Shown here in pieces: positions 41,275 through 49,321 of a DNA stretch of 64,000 nt. Below the pieces are notes generated by a model, which did not search any database, had not been told where the DNA came from, and saw only the letters and a list, made by a program, of their open reading frames with translations. The DNA comes from JAFECT01 sp964432415 (GTDB lineage Bacteria > Pseudomonadota > Alphaproteobacteria > Caulobacterales > Caulobacteraceae). How positions within the stretch are numbered: the stretch's first letter is position 1; each line of letters starts with the position of its first letter. A program made the position numbers and the translations under genes. The stretch lies in contig CAYSNW010000015.1 in assembly GCA_964432415.1 (NCBI GenBank), positions 1 through 64,000 on the forward strand, in the 5' to 3' direction.

Positions 41275-41805
41275 ATGTTCAAAACCTCAGTACTGGCCGC
41301 CGTGGCGGCCCTCTGCCTTGCCGGCGTGGCCCAGGCCAAGGTGGTCGACGCCCAGGCCAACGGTTTTCAGGTGCAACAGAGCGCAGTGATCGCGGCCTCT
41401 CCGGACACGGTCTGGAAGGCCATGGTCGATCCGGCGAAATGGTGGAGCTCGGACCACACCTTCACGGGCGATGCGAAGAACATCGTGCTGGAGGCCCAGG
41501 TGCGCGGCTGCTTCTGCGAGAAGAGCGGCGAACAGGGCGCGGCCACCATGCGGGTCAGCTTCGTCGATCCCGGCAAGGAGCTGGACCTGTGGGGCGCCAT
41601 CGGGCCCCTGTCGCGCTTCGGCGTCGCCGGGGGGTGGACCATGGTCCTGACCCCGGAGGGCGCCGGGACCAAGGTGACCTGGACCTATACCGCGGGAGGC
41701 TATGTGCCCGGCGGCGCCGACAAGCTGGCCGCGCCGGTGGACGGCGTGTTCGGCCAGCAGATCGGACGGCTGAAGGCCTTCGTGGAGACCGGCAAGCCGG
41801 GCTGA
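41275..41805 (+). CDS. Exported SRPBCC-domain protein
   Basis: A 176-residue protein with a signal peptide (MFKTSVLAAVAALCLAGVAQA) and a Bet v1/SRPBCC fold: QQSAVIAASPDTVWKAMVDPAKWWSSDHTFTG in segments, ARG-type strand LEAQVRGCFCEKSGEQGAATMRV, and a C-terminal helix GVFGQQIGRLKAFVETGK. It contains a vicinal CFC pair. Exported SRPBCC proteins probably bind lipids or other hydrophobic ligands. The gene is convergent with ahpD and directly follows a palindromic operator-like site. Confidence 0.82.
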   Translation: MFKTSVLAAVAALCLAGVAQAKVVDAQANGFQVQQSAVIAASPDTVWKAMVDPAKWWSSDHTFTGDAKNIVLEAQVRGCFCEKSGEQGAATMRVSFVDPGKELDLWGAIGPLSRFGVAGGWTMVLTPEGAGTKVTWTYTAGGYVPGGADKLAAPVDGVFGQQIGRLKAFVETGKPG

Positions 41806-42342
41806 TCAGACGCCCTGGAGCGCCGCCTCGGCCGCAATCACCCGGCTCGTGGCATTGACCACTGCGCCTATGCGCAGCGCCGCCTGGACCTGGACGGCGG
41901 TGGCGTCATGGCCGCGCAGTTCCTTCTCGTGGGCGTCCAGGCAGGCGCCGCAGCCGTTGATGGCCGAGACCGCCGTGGCCCACAGTTCGAAGTCGAGCTT
42001 GGGCGCGCCGGGATTGGCCAGGACGTTCATGCGCAGGCGCGCCGGCAGGGTGCGGTACTCCTGATTGTGCATCAGGTGCAGCGCCCGATAGTAGACGTTG
42101 TTCATGCCCATGATCGCCGCGGCCGCCTTGGCGGCGTCGCGCTGCTCGGGGGTCAGGTAGGGCTCGGCCGCCGCCTCGATCTGGCGCACCACCTCGGGCA
42201 CGCCCACCGCATGGGCGGAGGCCAGGAACGTCCCCCACTTCTGGGCGTCGGTCAGGGTGGTCTCGCCCGCCAGGGTCGACAGGTTCAGCGACAGGTCCTT
42301 GGCGTAGGACGGCAGGCGCTCGCGCAGGGCGTCGAGGGACAT
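41806..42342 (-). CDS. ahpD: Alkylhydroperoxidase AhpD
   Basis: Carboxymuconolactone-decarboxylase-fold alkylhydroperoxidase that reduces AhpC or peroxides through a Cys pair. The 178-residue protein (ATG 42342, MSLDALRERLPSYAKD) shows the CxxC-x3-H active site in INGCGACLDAHEKEL and the conserved MGMNNVYYRALHLM segment, and has normal AhpD length. It lies 112 bp downstream of ahpC in the same direction, with two hairpins between, and belongs to the oxyR-ahpC-ahpD peroxide module. Confidence 0.95.
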   Translation of the reverse strand: MSLDALRERLPSYAKDLSLNLSTLAGETTLTDAQKWGTFLASAHAVGVPEVVRQIEAAAEPYLTPEQRDAAKAAAAIMGMNNVYYRALHLMHNQEYRTLPARLRMNVLANPGAPKLDFELWATAVSAINGCGACLDAHEKELRGHDATAVQVQAALRIGAVVNATSRVIAAEAALQGV

Positions 42343-42369
42343 GGTCGGGCTCCGGTACGAAAGAGAGGG

Positions 42370-42439
42370 AGCCCCGGGAACGGACGGGGGGAGGACGCCG
42401 CCTGCCCCCGGGGCTGATCTCCCCGGCTTGTGGCCGGGG
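42370..42439 (-). terminator. Two hairpins between ahpC and ahpD
   Basis: ccccggc/gccgggg with a 5-nt loop (42421-42439) and a wider agccccggg/cccggggct pair (42370-42415). On the ahpC transcript they come in series before ahpD and may reduce read-through. Confidence 0.5.
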
Positions 42440-42454
42440 AACGCGCAGGACGGA

Positions 42455-43009
42455 TCAGGCCGCGATGACCTCGCCGCCGACGGGACGGTTGCAGGCGCAG
42501 AGTTCGTCGGTCTGCAGGCCGTCCAGCACGCGCAGGGATTCGGCCGGCGAGCGGCCGACGCTGAGCGCATTGACGGTGACCTGTTGCACCACGTTGTGCG
42601 GGTCGACGATGAAGGTGGCCCGCAGCGCCACGCCGGCGCCGTCGTCCAGCACGCCCAGGGCGCGGGCGAAGCGGCCGCCGTTGTCGGCGAACTGCCACAT
42701 CGGCAGCTTGTTCAGGTCGGGGTGCTCACGGCGCCAGGCCAGCTTGCAGAACTCGTTATCGGTGGAGCCGCCGAGCACGATGGCGTCGCGGTCGGCGAAG
42801 TCCTTGTTCAGGCGGGCGAACTCGGCGATCTCGGTCGGGCAGACGAAGGTGAAGTCCTTCGGGTAGAAGAAGATGACCTTCCACTTGCCCGGGAAGCTGT
42901 CCTGGGTGACGGCCTCGAACGCGCTCTGGCCGCCTTCCTCGTGCTTGTTGAAGCCGGGCTTCACCCCGACGATTTCAAAGTTGGGAAGCTTTTCGCCGAC
43001 GCCGATCAT
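42455..43009 (-). CDS. ahpC: Alkyl hydroperoxide reductase subunit C (2-Cys peroxiredoxin)
   Basis: Thiol peroxidase that reduces hydrogen peroxide, organic peroxides and peroxynitrite. From ATG 43009 (MIGVGEKLPNFEIVG) it has 184 residues with the peroxidatic Cys in FYPKDFTFVCPTEI and the resolving Cys in the C-terminal TDELCACNRP. AhpD encoded downstream is the likely reductant, as in Mycobacterium. It is divergent from oxyR across 124 bp that hold an OxyR-like site. Confidence 0.96.
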   Translation of the reverse strand: MIGVGEKLPNFEIVGVKPGFNKHEEGGQSAFEAVTQDSFPGKWKVIFFYPKDFTFVCPTEIAEFARLNKDFADRDAIVLGGSTDNEFCKLAWRREHPDLNKLPMWQFADNGGRFARALGVLDDGAGVALRATFIVDPHNVVQQVTVNALSVGRSPAESLRVLDGLQTDELCACNRPVGGEVIAA

Positions 43010-43109
43010 TGCGGTCTCCTTGGAGGGTTTGGGGTGCGGCGAGCCGCCGCGTGCAGGGGGTTTAGGCCCCGGCTTTTCTAAAGACAAATCGATTGTTTTT
43101 GTTTTTGGT

Positions 43110-43124
43110 ATAGACTGATCCTAT
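43110..43124. promoter_or_regulatory. OxyR-like binding site
   Basis: ATAG-N7-CTAT, one half of the tandem OxyR recognition pattern, lies in the AT-rich ahpC-oxyR intergenic region, 10 bp before the oxyR ATG. The second half-pair expected 7 bp away is not evident. Confidence 0.6.
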
Positions 43125-43133
43125 ATAGGTCGC

Positions 43134-44039
43134 ATGCTCCCCAGCCTGCGCCAGCTCCAGTACCTCAAGCTCCTGTCCGAGCACGGATCGTTCAGCCGCG
43201 CGGCCGAGGCCGCCCACGTCAGCCAGCCGGCCCTGTCAGCCGGGGTGCAGGAGCTGGAGCGGATTCTGGGCGCCCCGGTGGTCGAGCGGGCCCGCTCGGG
43301 CGTGATCCTGACCCCGGTCGGGCTGGAGGCCGTGCGCCGCGCCGAGGACGTGCTAGCCCGCGCCGAGGACCTGGTCGAGGCGGCGCGCGGGGCGGGCAAT
43401 CCCCTGTCGGGACGGTTCCGCCTGGGGGTGATCCCGACCATCGCGCCGTTCCTGCTGCCCCGCGCCCTGCCCGGGCTGAAGCAGGCCTGGCCGGGTCTCA
43501 GGCTCTACCTGCGCGAGGACCTGACCCCGCGCCTGATCGCGGCCTTGAAGACCGGCGCCCTGGACGCCGCCGTCATCGCCCTGCCCTACGACATGGCGGG
43601 CCTGGAATGGGCCCACATCGCCGACGACGAGATCCTGGCCGCCGCGCCCGCCGGCCACCCGCTGGCCCGCGCCGCCGCCTTCGACATCGAGGCGCTGAAC
43701 CCCGAGGACCTGATCCTGCTGGAGGACGGCCACTGCCTGCGCGACCAGGCGCTGTCGGCCTGCCGCATCGACGCGCCGAGGGGTGAGGACGTGTTCGCCG
43801 CCACCTCCCTGACCACCCTGATGCAGATGGTCTCCGCAGGCCTCGGCGTCAGCTTCGTGCCGGCCATGGCGGCGCAAGCGGGCCTGACCGCCGACGCAGG
43901 CGTAGCCGTGCGCCCCATCGCCAAGGGCCATCCAAGCCGTGAGATCGTGGTGGCCTGGCGCGCGGGATCGAGCCGCAGGCGTGAGGGCGAACTGCTGGCC
44001 GGCGCCTTCGCTGCGACAAGCCCGTCGCAGGCGGATTGA
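43134..44039 (+). CDS. oxyR: Hydrogen peroxide-sensing LysR regulator OxyR
   Basis: A 301-residue LysR-type activator with an N-terminal winged helix (LRQLQYLKLLSEHGSFSRAA, VSQPALSAGVQELERILGA) and a periplasmic-binding-like sensor domain. The redox switch of OxyR is present: Cys201 and Cys210 in GHCLRDQALSAC, with the same spacing as E. coli Cys199/Cys208. It is divergent from ahpC, the standard target, and an ATAG-N7-CTAT element lies between. Confidence 0.94.
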   Translation: MLPSLRQLQYLKLLSEHGSFSRAAEAAHVSQPALSAGVQELERILGAPVVERARSGVILTPVGLEAVRRAEDVLARAEDLVEAARGAGNPLSGRFRLGVIPTIAPFLLPRALPGLKQAWPGLRLYLREDLTPRLIAALKTGALDAAVIALPYDMAGLEWAHIADDEILAAAPAGHPLARAAAFDIEALNPEDLILLEDGHCLRDQALSACRIDAPRGEDVFAATSLTTLMQMVSAGLGVSFVPAMAAQAGLTADAGVAVRPIAKGHPSREIVVAWRAGSSRRREGELLAGAFAATSPSQAD

Positions 44040-44074
44040 CGCTGGCGCGCCGCCGGTCCCATGGTCGGCGCGCC

Positions 44075-45268
44075 ATGAGCCTCGACCCCGTCTCCATCGT
44101 CCGCCAGTTCCCCCCGACCGCCCGCGCCGTGGCCGAGAACCTGGAGGCGTCGAAGATCCGCGAGGTGGCCAACGCCGGCTTCGGCGATCCGGACATCCTG
44201 CCCTTCTGGTTCGGCGAGTCCGACCAGCCGACGCCCGACTTCATCGTCGCCGCGGCCCAGGAAGCGCTCGGCCAGCGCAAGACCTTCTATTCCCACAACC
44301 TCGGCATTCTGGAGCTGAGGGAGACCCTTGCCGACTATCTGCGCGCCCTGCACGGGTGGCCGATCGAGGTGCAGCGGCTGGCCATCACCAGCGCCGGGGT
44401 CAGCGCCCTGATGCTGGCGGCCCAGGCGGTGATCGATCCCGGCGACCGGGTGGTGGTGGTGACCCCGGTATGGCCCAACGTCGCCGAGATTCCGAAGATC
44501 ATGGGCGCCGAGGTGGTGCGGGTAGGCCTGAGCGTCCAGGGCGGACGCTGGAGCCTCGACCTCGACCGGTTGCTGGCCGCCCTGACGCCTACGACCCGCG
44601 CCCTGTTCCTGAATTCGCCGAACAACCCCACGGGCTGGACCCTGCCGGAAGAAGCCCTGGCGCCGATCCTGGAGCACTGCCGCAAGCACGGGATCTGGCT
44701 GATCAGCGACGACGTCTATGAGCGGCTGAGCTTCGCCACGCCCAAGGCGCCGTCCTTCCTGCCCCTGACCTACTGGGAAGACCGCTACATCTCCACCAAC
44801 AGCTTCTCCAAGGCCTGGCGCATGACCGGCTTCCGGCTGGGCTGGATGGTGATCCCGCCCGAGCTGCTGGGTCCGCTGGGGGTCCTGCTGGAATACAACA
44901 CCTCCTGCGCTCCGGAATTCATCCAGCGCGCGGCGATCGCGGCGCTCCGTGACGGGGAGCCGACGGTGACCATGGTGCGCGAGCAGCTGGCCTCGGCGCG
45001 GGACATGGTGACCGGCGCCCTGGCGGCCATGCCCGGGATCGAGATCGCCCCGGCGGACGGCGCCATGTACGCCTTCTTCCGGCTGGACGGCTGCACGGAC
45101 TCCCTCGGCCTGGCGAAGACCCTGGTGCGGGAGGCGAAGCTGGGTCTGGCGCCGGGCGTGGCCTTCGGGCCCGAGGCGGAGGGCTGGCTGCGCTGGTGCC
45201 TGGCCGCCGCGCCGGAAAAGGCTGCGCAGGGTCTCGAGCGGCTGGAGCGCTATCTGGCGGCCCGGTGA
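44075..45268 (+). CDS. Class I/II PLP-dependent aminotransferase
   Basis: A 397-residue fold-type I aminotransferase starting at ATG 44075. It has FGESDQPTPDFI, the PLP-binding GVSALMLAAQAV segment, NSPNNPTGWTL, SDDVYERL and the PLP lysine Lys246 in NSFSKAWRMTGFRLGW, with Arg in the terminal WLRWCLA. It belongs to the aspartate-type aminotransferase group, but substrate cannot be given. It follows oxyR by 35 bp. Its 3' end overlaps the convergent LytTR gene by 19 bp. Confidence 0.88.
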   Translation: MSLDPVSIVRQFPPTARAVAENLEASKIREVANAGFGDPDILPFWFGESDQPTPDFIVAAAQEALGQRKTFYSHNLGILELRETLADYLRALHGWPIEVQRLAITSAGVSALMLAAQAVIDPGDRVVVVTPVWPNVAEIPKIMGAEVVRVGLSVQGGRWSLDLDRLLAALTPTTRALFLNSPNNPTGWTLPEEALAPILEHCRKHGIWLISDDVYERLSFATPKAPSFLPLTYWEDRYISTNSFSKAWRMTGFRLGWMVIPPELLGPLGVLLEYNTSCAPEFIQRAAIAALRDGEPTVTMVREQLASARDMVTGALAAMPGIEIAPADGAMYAFFRLDGCTDSLGLAKTLVREAKLGLAPGVAFGPEAEGWLRWCLAAAPEKAAQGLERLERYLAAR

Positions 45269-46743
45269 GGAAGGTCGCCTGACCCGGTCCGCTCCCCGAA
45301 ATCGACGCCCCGCTCGGCGAACGCCCGGACGAGGGCGGGAACCTGACGACGGCTTACCGGGATCCGGGCGCCGTCGCGCATGCTGAGCACACGGGCCCCC
45401 GCTTCTCTTTCGACGCCGATCACATGGTCGAGGTTGACCAGGTGTCCGCGATGGGCGCGCAGGAACACGGCGGGAAGCCGCGCCATCAGCGTCCTCAGCG
45501 GTTCGGGATGCAGCAGCGGGCGGCCGTGGAGGGGAAACACCTCCGCATAGTCATCCGCCGAAGCGATCCGCACGATCTCCGAAGCCCGCAGCAACCGGCG
45601 CGACCCGCCCGATCCCAGGGCCAGGAGAGGGGGCGCGCTCAGGTCCGCCAATTGGTCCTGGAGACGCTGGTTGTGCGCCTGCGCCTCGAGCCGGAGGCGG
45701 CGGTCCTGCAGCCCGCGCTCGAGGAACAGGGCCGCGAACAGAAGCATGGCGGCCAGGTAGAAGTCCCGATCGAGAAACCCCCGGTCCAGCAGCATCCAGG
45801 CCAGGGCGAAGACGGCCAGTGGGGCGAACACCGCCATGGCTCCGGGCCGGCGGGCGAAGGCGCCGAAGATCGCGGCGATCACAGCGAAGGCGACGCCGCA
45901 GGCGATCACGCCTGAGGTCTTGGCGTCGAAACCGGGCGCCAGGATCGCCGTCGCCAGGGTGAGGATCGTCTGGCCCGCCAGCAGGGTGTGGCGGTTGCGG
46001 GTCAGGAATCGTCCCGCCGCATAGCCGGCCAGACACAGGCTGAAGCCCGCCGCGCAGGCCAGAATAAGGCCGACCCGCACGATGTGCTCCGGATAGGCGT
46101 AGGGCCAGAAGGCCCGCGAGGCCTCCGCCACGAGCTGGGCTGCGGCGAACAGGGCGGCGCCGGCGAGCCAGGGCGCCGGCGGCCGACGCCCCGCCAGCAG
46201 GGCGCCCACCCCGAAGTACAGGGCTGCGACCAGCAGGCCGCCGCCGGTCAGCATCGAGGGCAGATAGGCGCGCAGGGCGCGGTCGCGCGGGTCGGCGAAG
46301 GGCCCCACCACCAGGCTGTGGACCGGTGCGGAGAAGCGGACCGGCGAGCGCCCGCTGGACATGTCCACGCGCAGGGTGTGCCAGCCCTCGCCGGCGAGAT
46401 CCGGGGGAATGGCGACGACCGCGTCGCGCCGGCCGGGAACCTCCAGCCGCGGATCGCGCGAGGGCCGGCCGTTGCCGCCGATCAGCCGGCCGTCCCAGTA
46501 GACCTGAGACGCCGCGAGGGCGTCGATGAACAGGCCTCGGGGGCGCACAGGGCCGGCGAGCCTTACCCGGGCGGTGACGGTGAGAAGCTTCCCGGCGGGG
46601 TCGATCGTCCGCACCGGAACCTCGGCGCAGGGCAAGGCCGCGCCGCAGACACGCGCCGTCTCGATCGCGACGGAGTCCGGCTGGGGCGACGCGGTCGCCA
46701 CGCCCGCCCACAGACTCAAGATCAGGACTGCCAACGCCCACAT
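45250..46743 (-). CDS. Membrane protein with 7TM sensor and LytTR DNA-binding domain
   Basis: A 497-residue protein with a signal peptide, an extracytoplasmic beta-sandwich (residues about 25-150, including GLFIDALAASQVYWDGRLIGGNG as in 7TMR-DISM extracellular domains), about seven TM helices (about 160-345), a short coiled coil (RRLRLEAQAHNQRLQDQLAD) and a C-terminal LytTR domain (about 385-480: LLRASEIVRIASADDYAEVF, FLRAHRGHLVNLDHVIGVE, GARIPVSRRQVPALV). The DNA-binding domain is fused to the membrane sensor, with no kinase, so it would be a one-component membrane-bound transcription factor. It is divergent from the beta-lactamase-like gene. Confidence 0.87.
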   Translation of the reverse strand: MWALAVLILSLWAGVATASPQPDSVAIETARVCGAALPCAEVPVRTIDPAGKLLTVTARVRLAGPVRPRGLFIDALAASQVYWDGRLIGGNGRPSRDPRLEVPGRRDAVVAIPPDLAGEGWHTLRVDMSSGRSPVRFSAPVHSLVVGPFADPRDRALRAYLPSMLTGGGLLVAALYFGVGALLAGRRPPAPWLAGAALFAAAQLVAEASRAFWPYAYPEHIVRVGLILACAAGFSLCLAGYAAGRFLTRNRHTLLAGQTILTLATAILAPGFDAKTSGVIACGVAFAVIAAIFGAFARRPGAMAVFAPLAVFALAWMLLDRGFLDRDFYLAAMLLFAALFLERGLQDRRLRLEAQAHNQRLQDQLADLSAPPLLALGSGGSRRLLRASEIVRIASADDYAEVFPLHGRPLLHPEPLRTLMARLPAVFLRAHRGHLVNLDHVIGVEREAGARVLSMRDGARIPVSRRQVPALVRAFAERGVDFGERTGSGDLPHRAAR

Positions 46744-46873
46744 CCGCGCAGTCTACCGCAGCCTTGGCCCCAACCCAGACCGCTTACCGGCAAAGCAGCC
46801 CCGCTCGCCGCCTCGGTGAGGCCCCAGCCCGTCAGGGCGCTAGGGTGTATCGGTTGCGGGAAGAGGCGTTTGA

Positions 46874-47998
46874 ATGAGACAGCATATTGCGGGACTGATC
46901 GCCGGCTCGGTCCTGGCCGTCGCTGGCAACGGCGCCTTCGCGGCGAGCCGATGCGCGGCGTCCGACGCCGAGCTGCTCGCGGCGATCCAGGCGGTGCAGG
47001 ACAAGCAGCACAACGTCGGGGTTCAGGCGGCGATCTGGCGCGACGATCGCCTGGTGTTTTCCCGAGGGCTCGGCCTGGCGGACGCCGCCCGCCACGTGCC
47101 GGTGACGCCACGCACCCTGTTTCCCGTCGCGAGCCTGACCAAGGCCTTCACCGGGATCGCCACCCTGCAGGCCGTGGACGCCGGCAAGCTCGATCTCGAC
47201 ACGCCGATCCAGACCTATGTGGCGGACTTTCCCGTCAAGCCGGAGCTGACCATCACCGCGCGCCGCCTGGCCGCCCATCGCGCCGGCATCCACCACTGGG
47301 GCCCGGAACGCGACGCCCTGTTCAAGCGCCACTTCGACGACCTCGCCCAGGTGGTGGCGCTGTTCCGCGACGATCCCCTCCTGCCCAGAGCCGGCGCCGA
47401 GTACCAGTACTCCAGCTATGGCTACAATCTCCTGGCCCTGGCGGTTCAGAACGCGCGGGGCAGGCCCTTCACCGGTCTGGTCGAGAGCGGCGTCCTGCGG
47501 CCCCTGCGCCTGAACGCGACCCGCTTCGACGACGCGCGCCGGCGCCGGCCGGGGACCACGCGGCTCTACAGCTTCTACGACCTGACCAGCTTCGCGGAAC
47601 TCAGCCACCCCGTGATGGTCCCGGACCGGGACTACAGCCACAATCTTGCGGCCGGGAACATGAGCTCCACGGCGGGCGACCTTGCCCGCTTCGGCGCCGC
47701 CCTGTTCGCGCCGGGCCTGGTCTCGGCCAGCTCCTGGGAACTGCTGTTCCACCGGCCCGATTTCGGCGGCGTGGCCTCTCCGATGAGCTTCGGCTTCTTC
47801 GCCCCGAGGCCGGGGGCTGAGCGGCGGCTCAACATCAATGGCTCGAACCCGGGCGTGCAGAGCGGTCTGGTGATCGTTCCCGGCCGGCGGGTCGCCGTGG
47901 CCGTGCTGGCCAACACCTGGGGCGTGGGCTCGCGATCCGGCGAGTTCGGTTCGGACCTGCCGCAGCGGCTCGCGGACCTCTGCGCTCCGACGACCTAG
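46874..47998 (+). CDS. Exported serine hydrolase, class C beta-lactamase/penicillin-binding-protein-like
   Basis: A 374-residue S12-type serine hydrolase with a signal peptide (MRQHIAGLIAGSVLAVAGNGAFA). The SxxK motif is SLTK (Ser87, Lys90); the second motif is YSSYGYN, and NGSNPG occupies the KTG position. Proteins of this type include esterases, D-aminopeptidases and beta-lactamases; antibiotic resistance should not be assumed. Its stop overlaps the convergent amidohydrolase stop by 4 bp. It is divergent from the LytTR gene, a possible regulator. Confidence 0.85.
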   Translation: MRQHIAGLIAGSVLAVAGNGAFAASRCAASDAELLAAIQAVQDKQHNVGVQAAIWRDDRLVFSRGLGLADAARHVPVTPRTLFPVASLTKAFTGIATLQAVDAGKLDLDTPIQTYVADFPVKPELTITARRLAAHRAGIHHWGPERDALFKRHFDDLAQVVALFRDDPLLPRAGAEYQYSSYGYNLLALAVQNARGRPFTGLVESGVLRPLRLNATRFDDARRRRPGTTRLYSFYDLTSFAELSHPVMVPDRDYSHNLAAGNMSSTAGDLARFGAALFAPGLVSASSWELLFHRPDFGGVASPMSFGFFAPRPGAERRLNINGSNPGVQSGLVIVPGRRVAVAVLANTWGVGSRSGEFGSDLPQRLADLCAPTT

Positions 47999-49299
47999 GG
48001 TTCGCCGCGCAGCACCCGGTCGAGCGCGCGCCGGTCGTGCAGCCGGCCGGATTTCACCACCGCACGGATGCGCCGGGTGTTGGCGATGTTCCGCGAGGGA
48101 TCGGCCGAGAGCAGCACCAGATCGGCCGCGAAGCCCGGCGCGATCCGGCCCGAGCGGTCGCCCGCGCCCATCAGCGTCGCGGCGCGCCAGCTGGCCGCCG
48201 AGATCGCCTGCAGGGGCGAGAGACCCGCCTCGACCAGCAGGGCCAGCTCCTCGTGCAGCGAGCGGCCCGGATAGACGAACAGGGTCCCGGTGTCGGTGCC
48301 GGCCAGGACGGGGACGTGGGCTGCGATCAGTCCCTTGGCCATCCACAGGTCGTGGGCCCAGGCGGCCTTGCGGCGTTCCTTCGTCGCGGACGGCGCGGTG
48401 CGGCGCCGCTCCAGCTCGTCCAGCCAGTCGGCGCGCACGGCGGGCGGCATCAGCTTCAGTTCCGGGTCCAGCGCCCACTCGGGATGGTCGGCGGCCTGGG
48501 CGCCGTGGCTGAGCACATCCAGCGTCGGGGTCTGGGCCAGCCGCGCCTCAGCCAGGCGCGCGAAGATCGGGGCGCAGGCCGAAGGCTGGTCGGCCGGGCA
48601 GAGACCGCCGGTCTCGGCGACCATGTGCTCGATGCTGAGCATGGGGGCCGCGATGGCGTCCTCGACACTGACGCCGAAGGGCAGGTGGCCAGCCACGCGC
48701 AGGCCGCGCAGCCTGGCCTCGGCGACGACAGCGCGGAAGGCGTCCGGCGGCAGCAGGGTGTAGACCTTGATGAAGTCGGCGCCCTCGCCGGCCATGCGGT
48801 CGACCGCCGCGCGGGCTTCGTCCGGCGTGGAGACGGCGATGGAGACATCGGCCTGCACGGGCTTCGGGCCATCGAGGATGCGTCCGGGCCGATAGATCCG
48901 CGGCGTCCAGTCGGGACGCTTCGCCATGAACGCCCGGGCCGAGGCCCAGCCGGCCTCGTCGCCGCCCATGTCGCGCACGGTGGTCACGCCCCAGGCGACG
49001 AAGCGCGGCAGGAAGACCGGCGGCATGTCTGCGCCGGCCAGGGTGTGGACGTGCATGTCCCACAGCCCTGGGATCACGGTCAGGCCGCGGCCCTGTACCC
49101 TGCGCACCCCGGCGGGAAGCCGGCGCCGGGCGGAAGTGACGGCGACGATGCGCTCGCCCTCGATCAGGATGGTGCGGTGGGGGTCGGCGGCCGATCCCGT
49201 GCCGTCGATCACCGTGACGTCGACCAGCGCCCAGCGGTCCGCCGCCCGCGCCTGGCCGCCGAGGGCCAGGACGAGCAGCAGGGCCAGCCAGAGGCGCAC
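47995..49299 (-). CDS. Exported amidohydrolase (imidazolonepropionase/prolidase-like)
   Basis: A 434-residue metal-dependent amidohydrolase with a signal peptide (MRLWLALLLVLALGGQARA). Metal ligands are clear: HxH in GLWDMHVHTLAG, the bridging Lys in GADFIKVYTLLP, His in VAGHLPFGV, His in SIEHMVAET and Asp in VLAGTDTGTLF. This set matches the exported Xaa-Pro or cyclic dipeptidase-like group, a natural partner for the neighbouring peptidases. It lies 23 bp downstream of a prolyl oligopeptidase gene in the same direction and is probably cotranscribed. Confidence 0.88.
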   Translation of the reverse strand: MRLWLALLLVLALGGQARAADRWALVDVTVIDGTGSAADPHRTILIEGERIVAVTSARRRLPAGVRRVQGRGLTVIPGLWDMHVHTLAGADMPPVFLPRFVAWGVTTVRDMGGDEAGWASARAFMAKRPDWTPRIYRPGRILDGPKPVQADVSIAVSTPDEARAAVDRMAGEGADFIKVYTLLPPDAFRAVVAEARLRGLRVAGHLPFGVSVEDAIAAPMLSIEHMVAETGGLCPADQPSACAPIFARLAEARLAQTPTLDVLSHGAQAADHPEWALDPELKLMPPAVRADWLDELERRRTAPSATKERRKAAWAHDLWMAKGLIAAHVPVLAGTDTGTLFVYPGRSLHEELALLVEAGLSPLQAISAASWRAATLMGAGDRSGRIAPGFAADLVLLSADPSRNIANTRRIRAVVKSGRLHDRRALDRVLRGEP

Positions 49300-49321
49300 G
49301 CGGACGGCTCCTGCTTCGCCC

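Noticed and set aside
46874..47998. Beta-lactamase-like gene as an antibiotic resistance determinant
   Set aside because: SxxK and YxN motifs are shared with many esterases and peptidases, and the KTG motif is not standard; nothing supports resistance.
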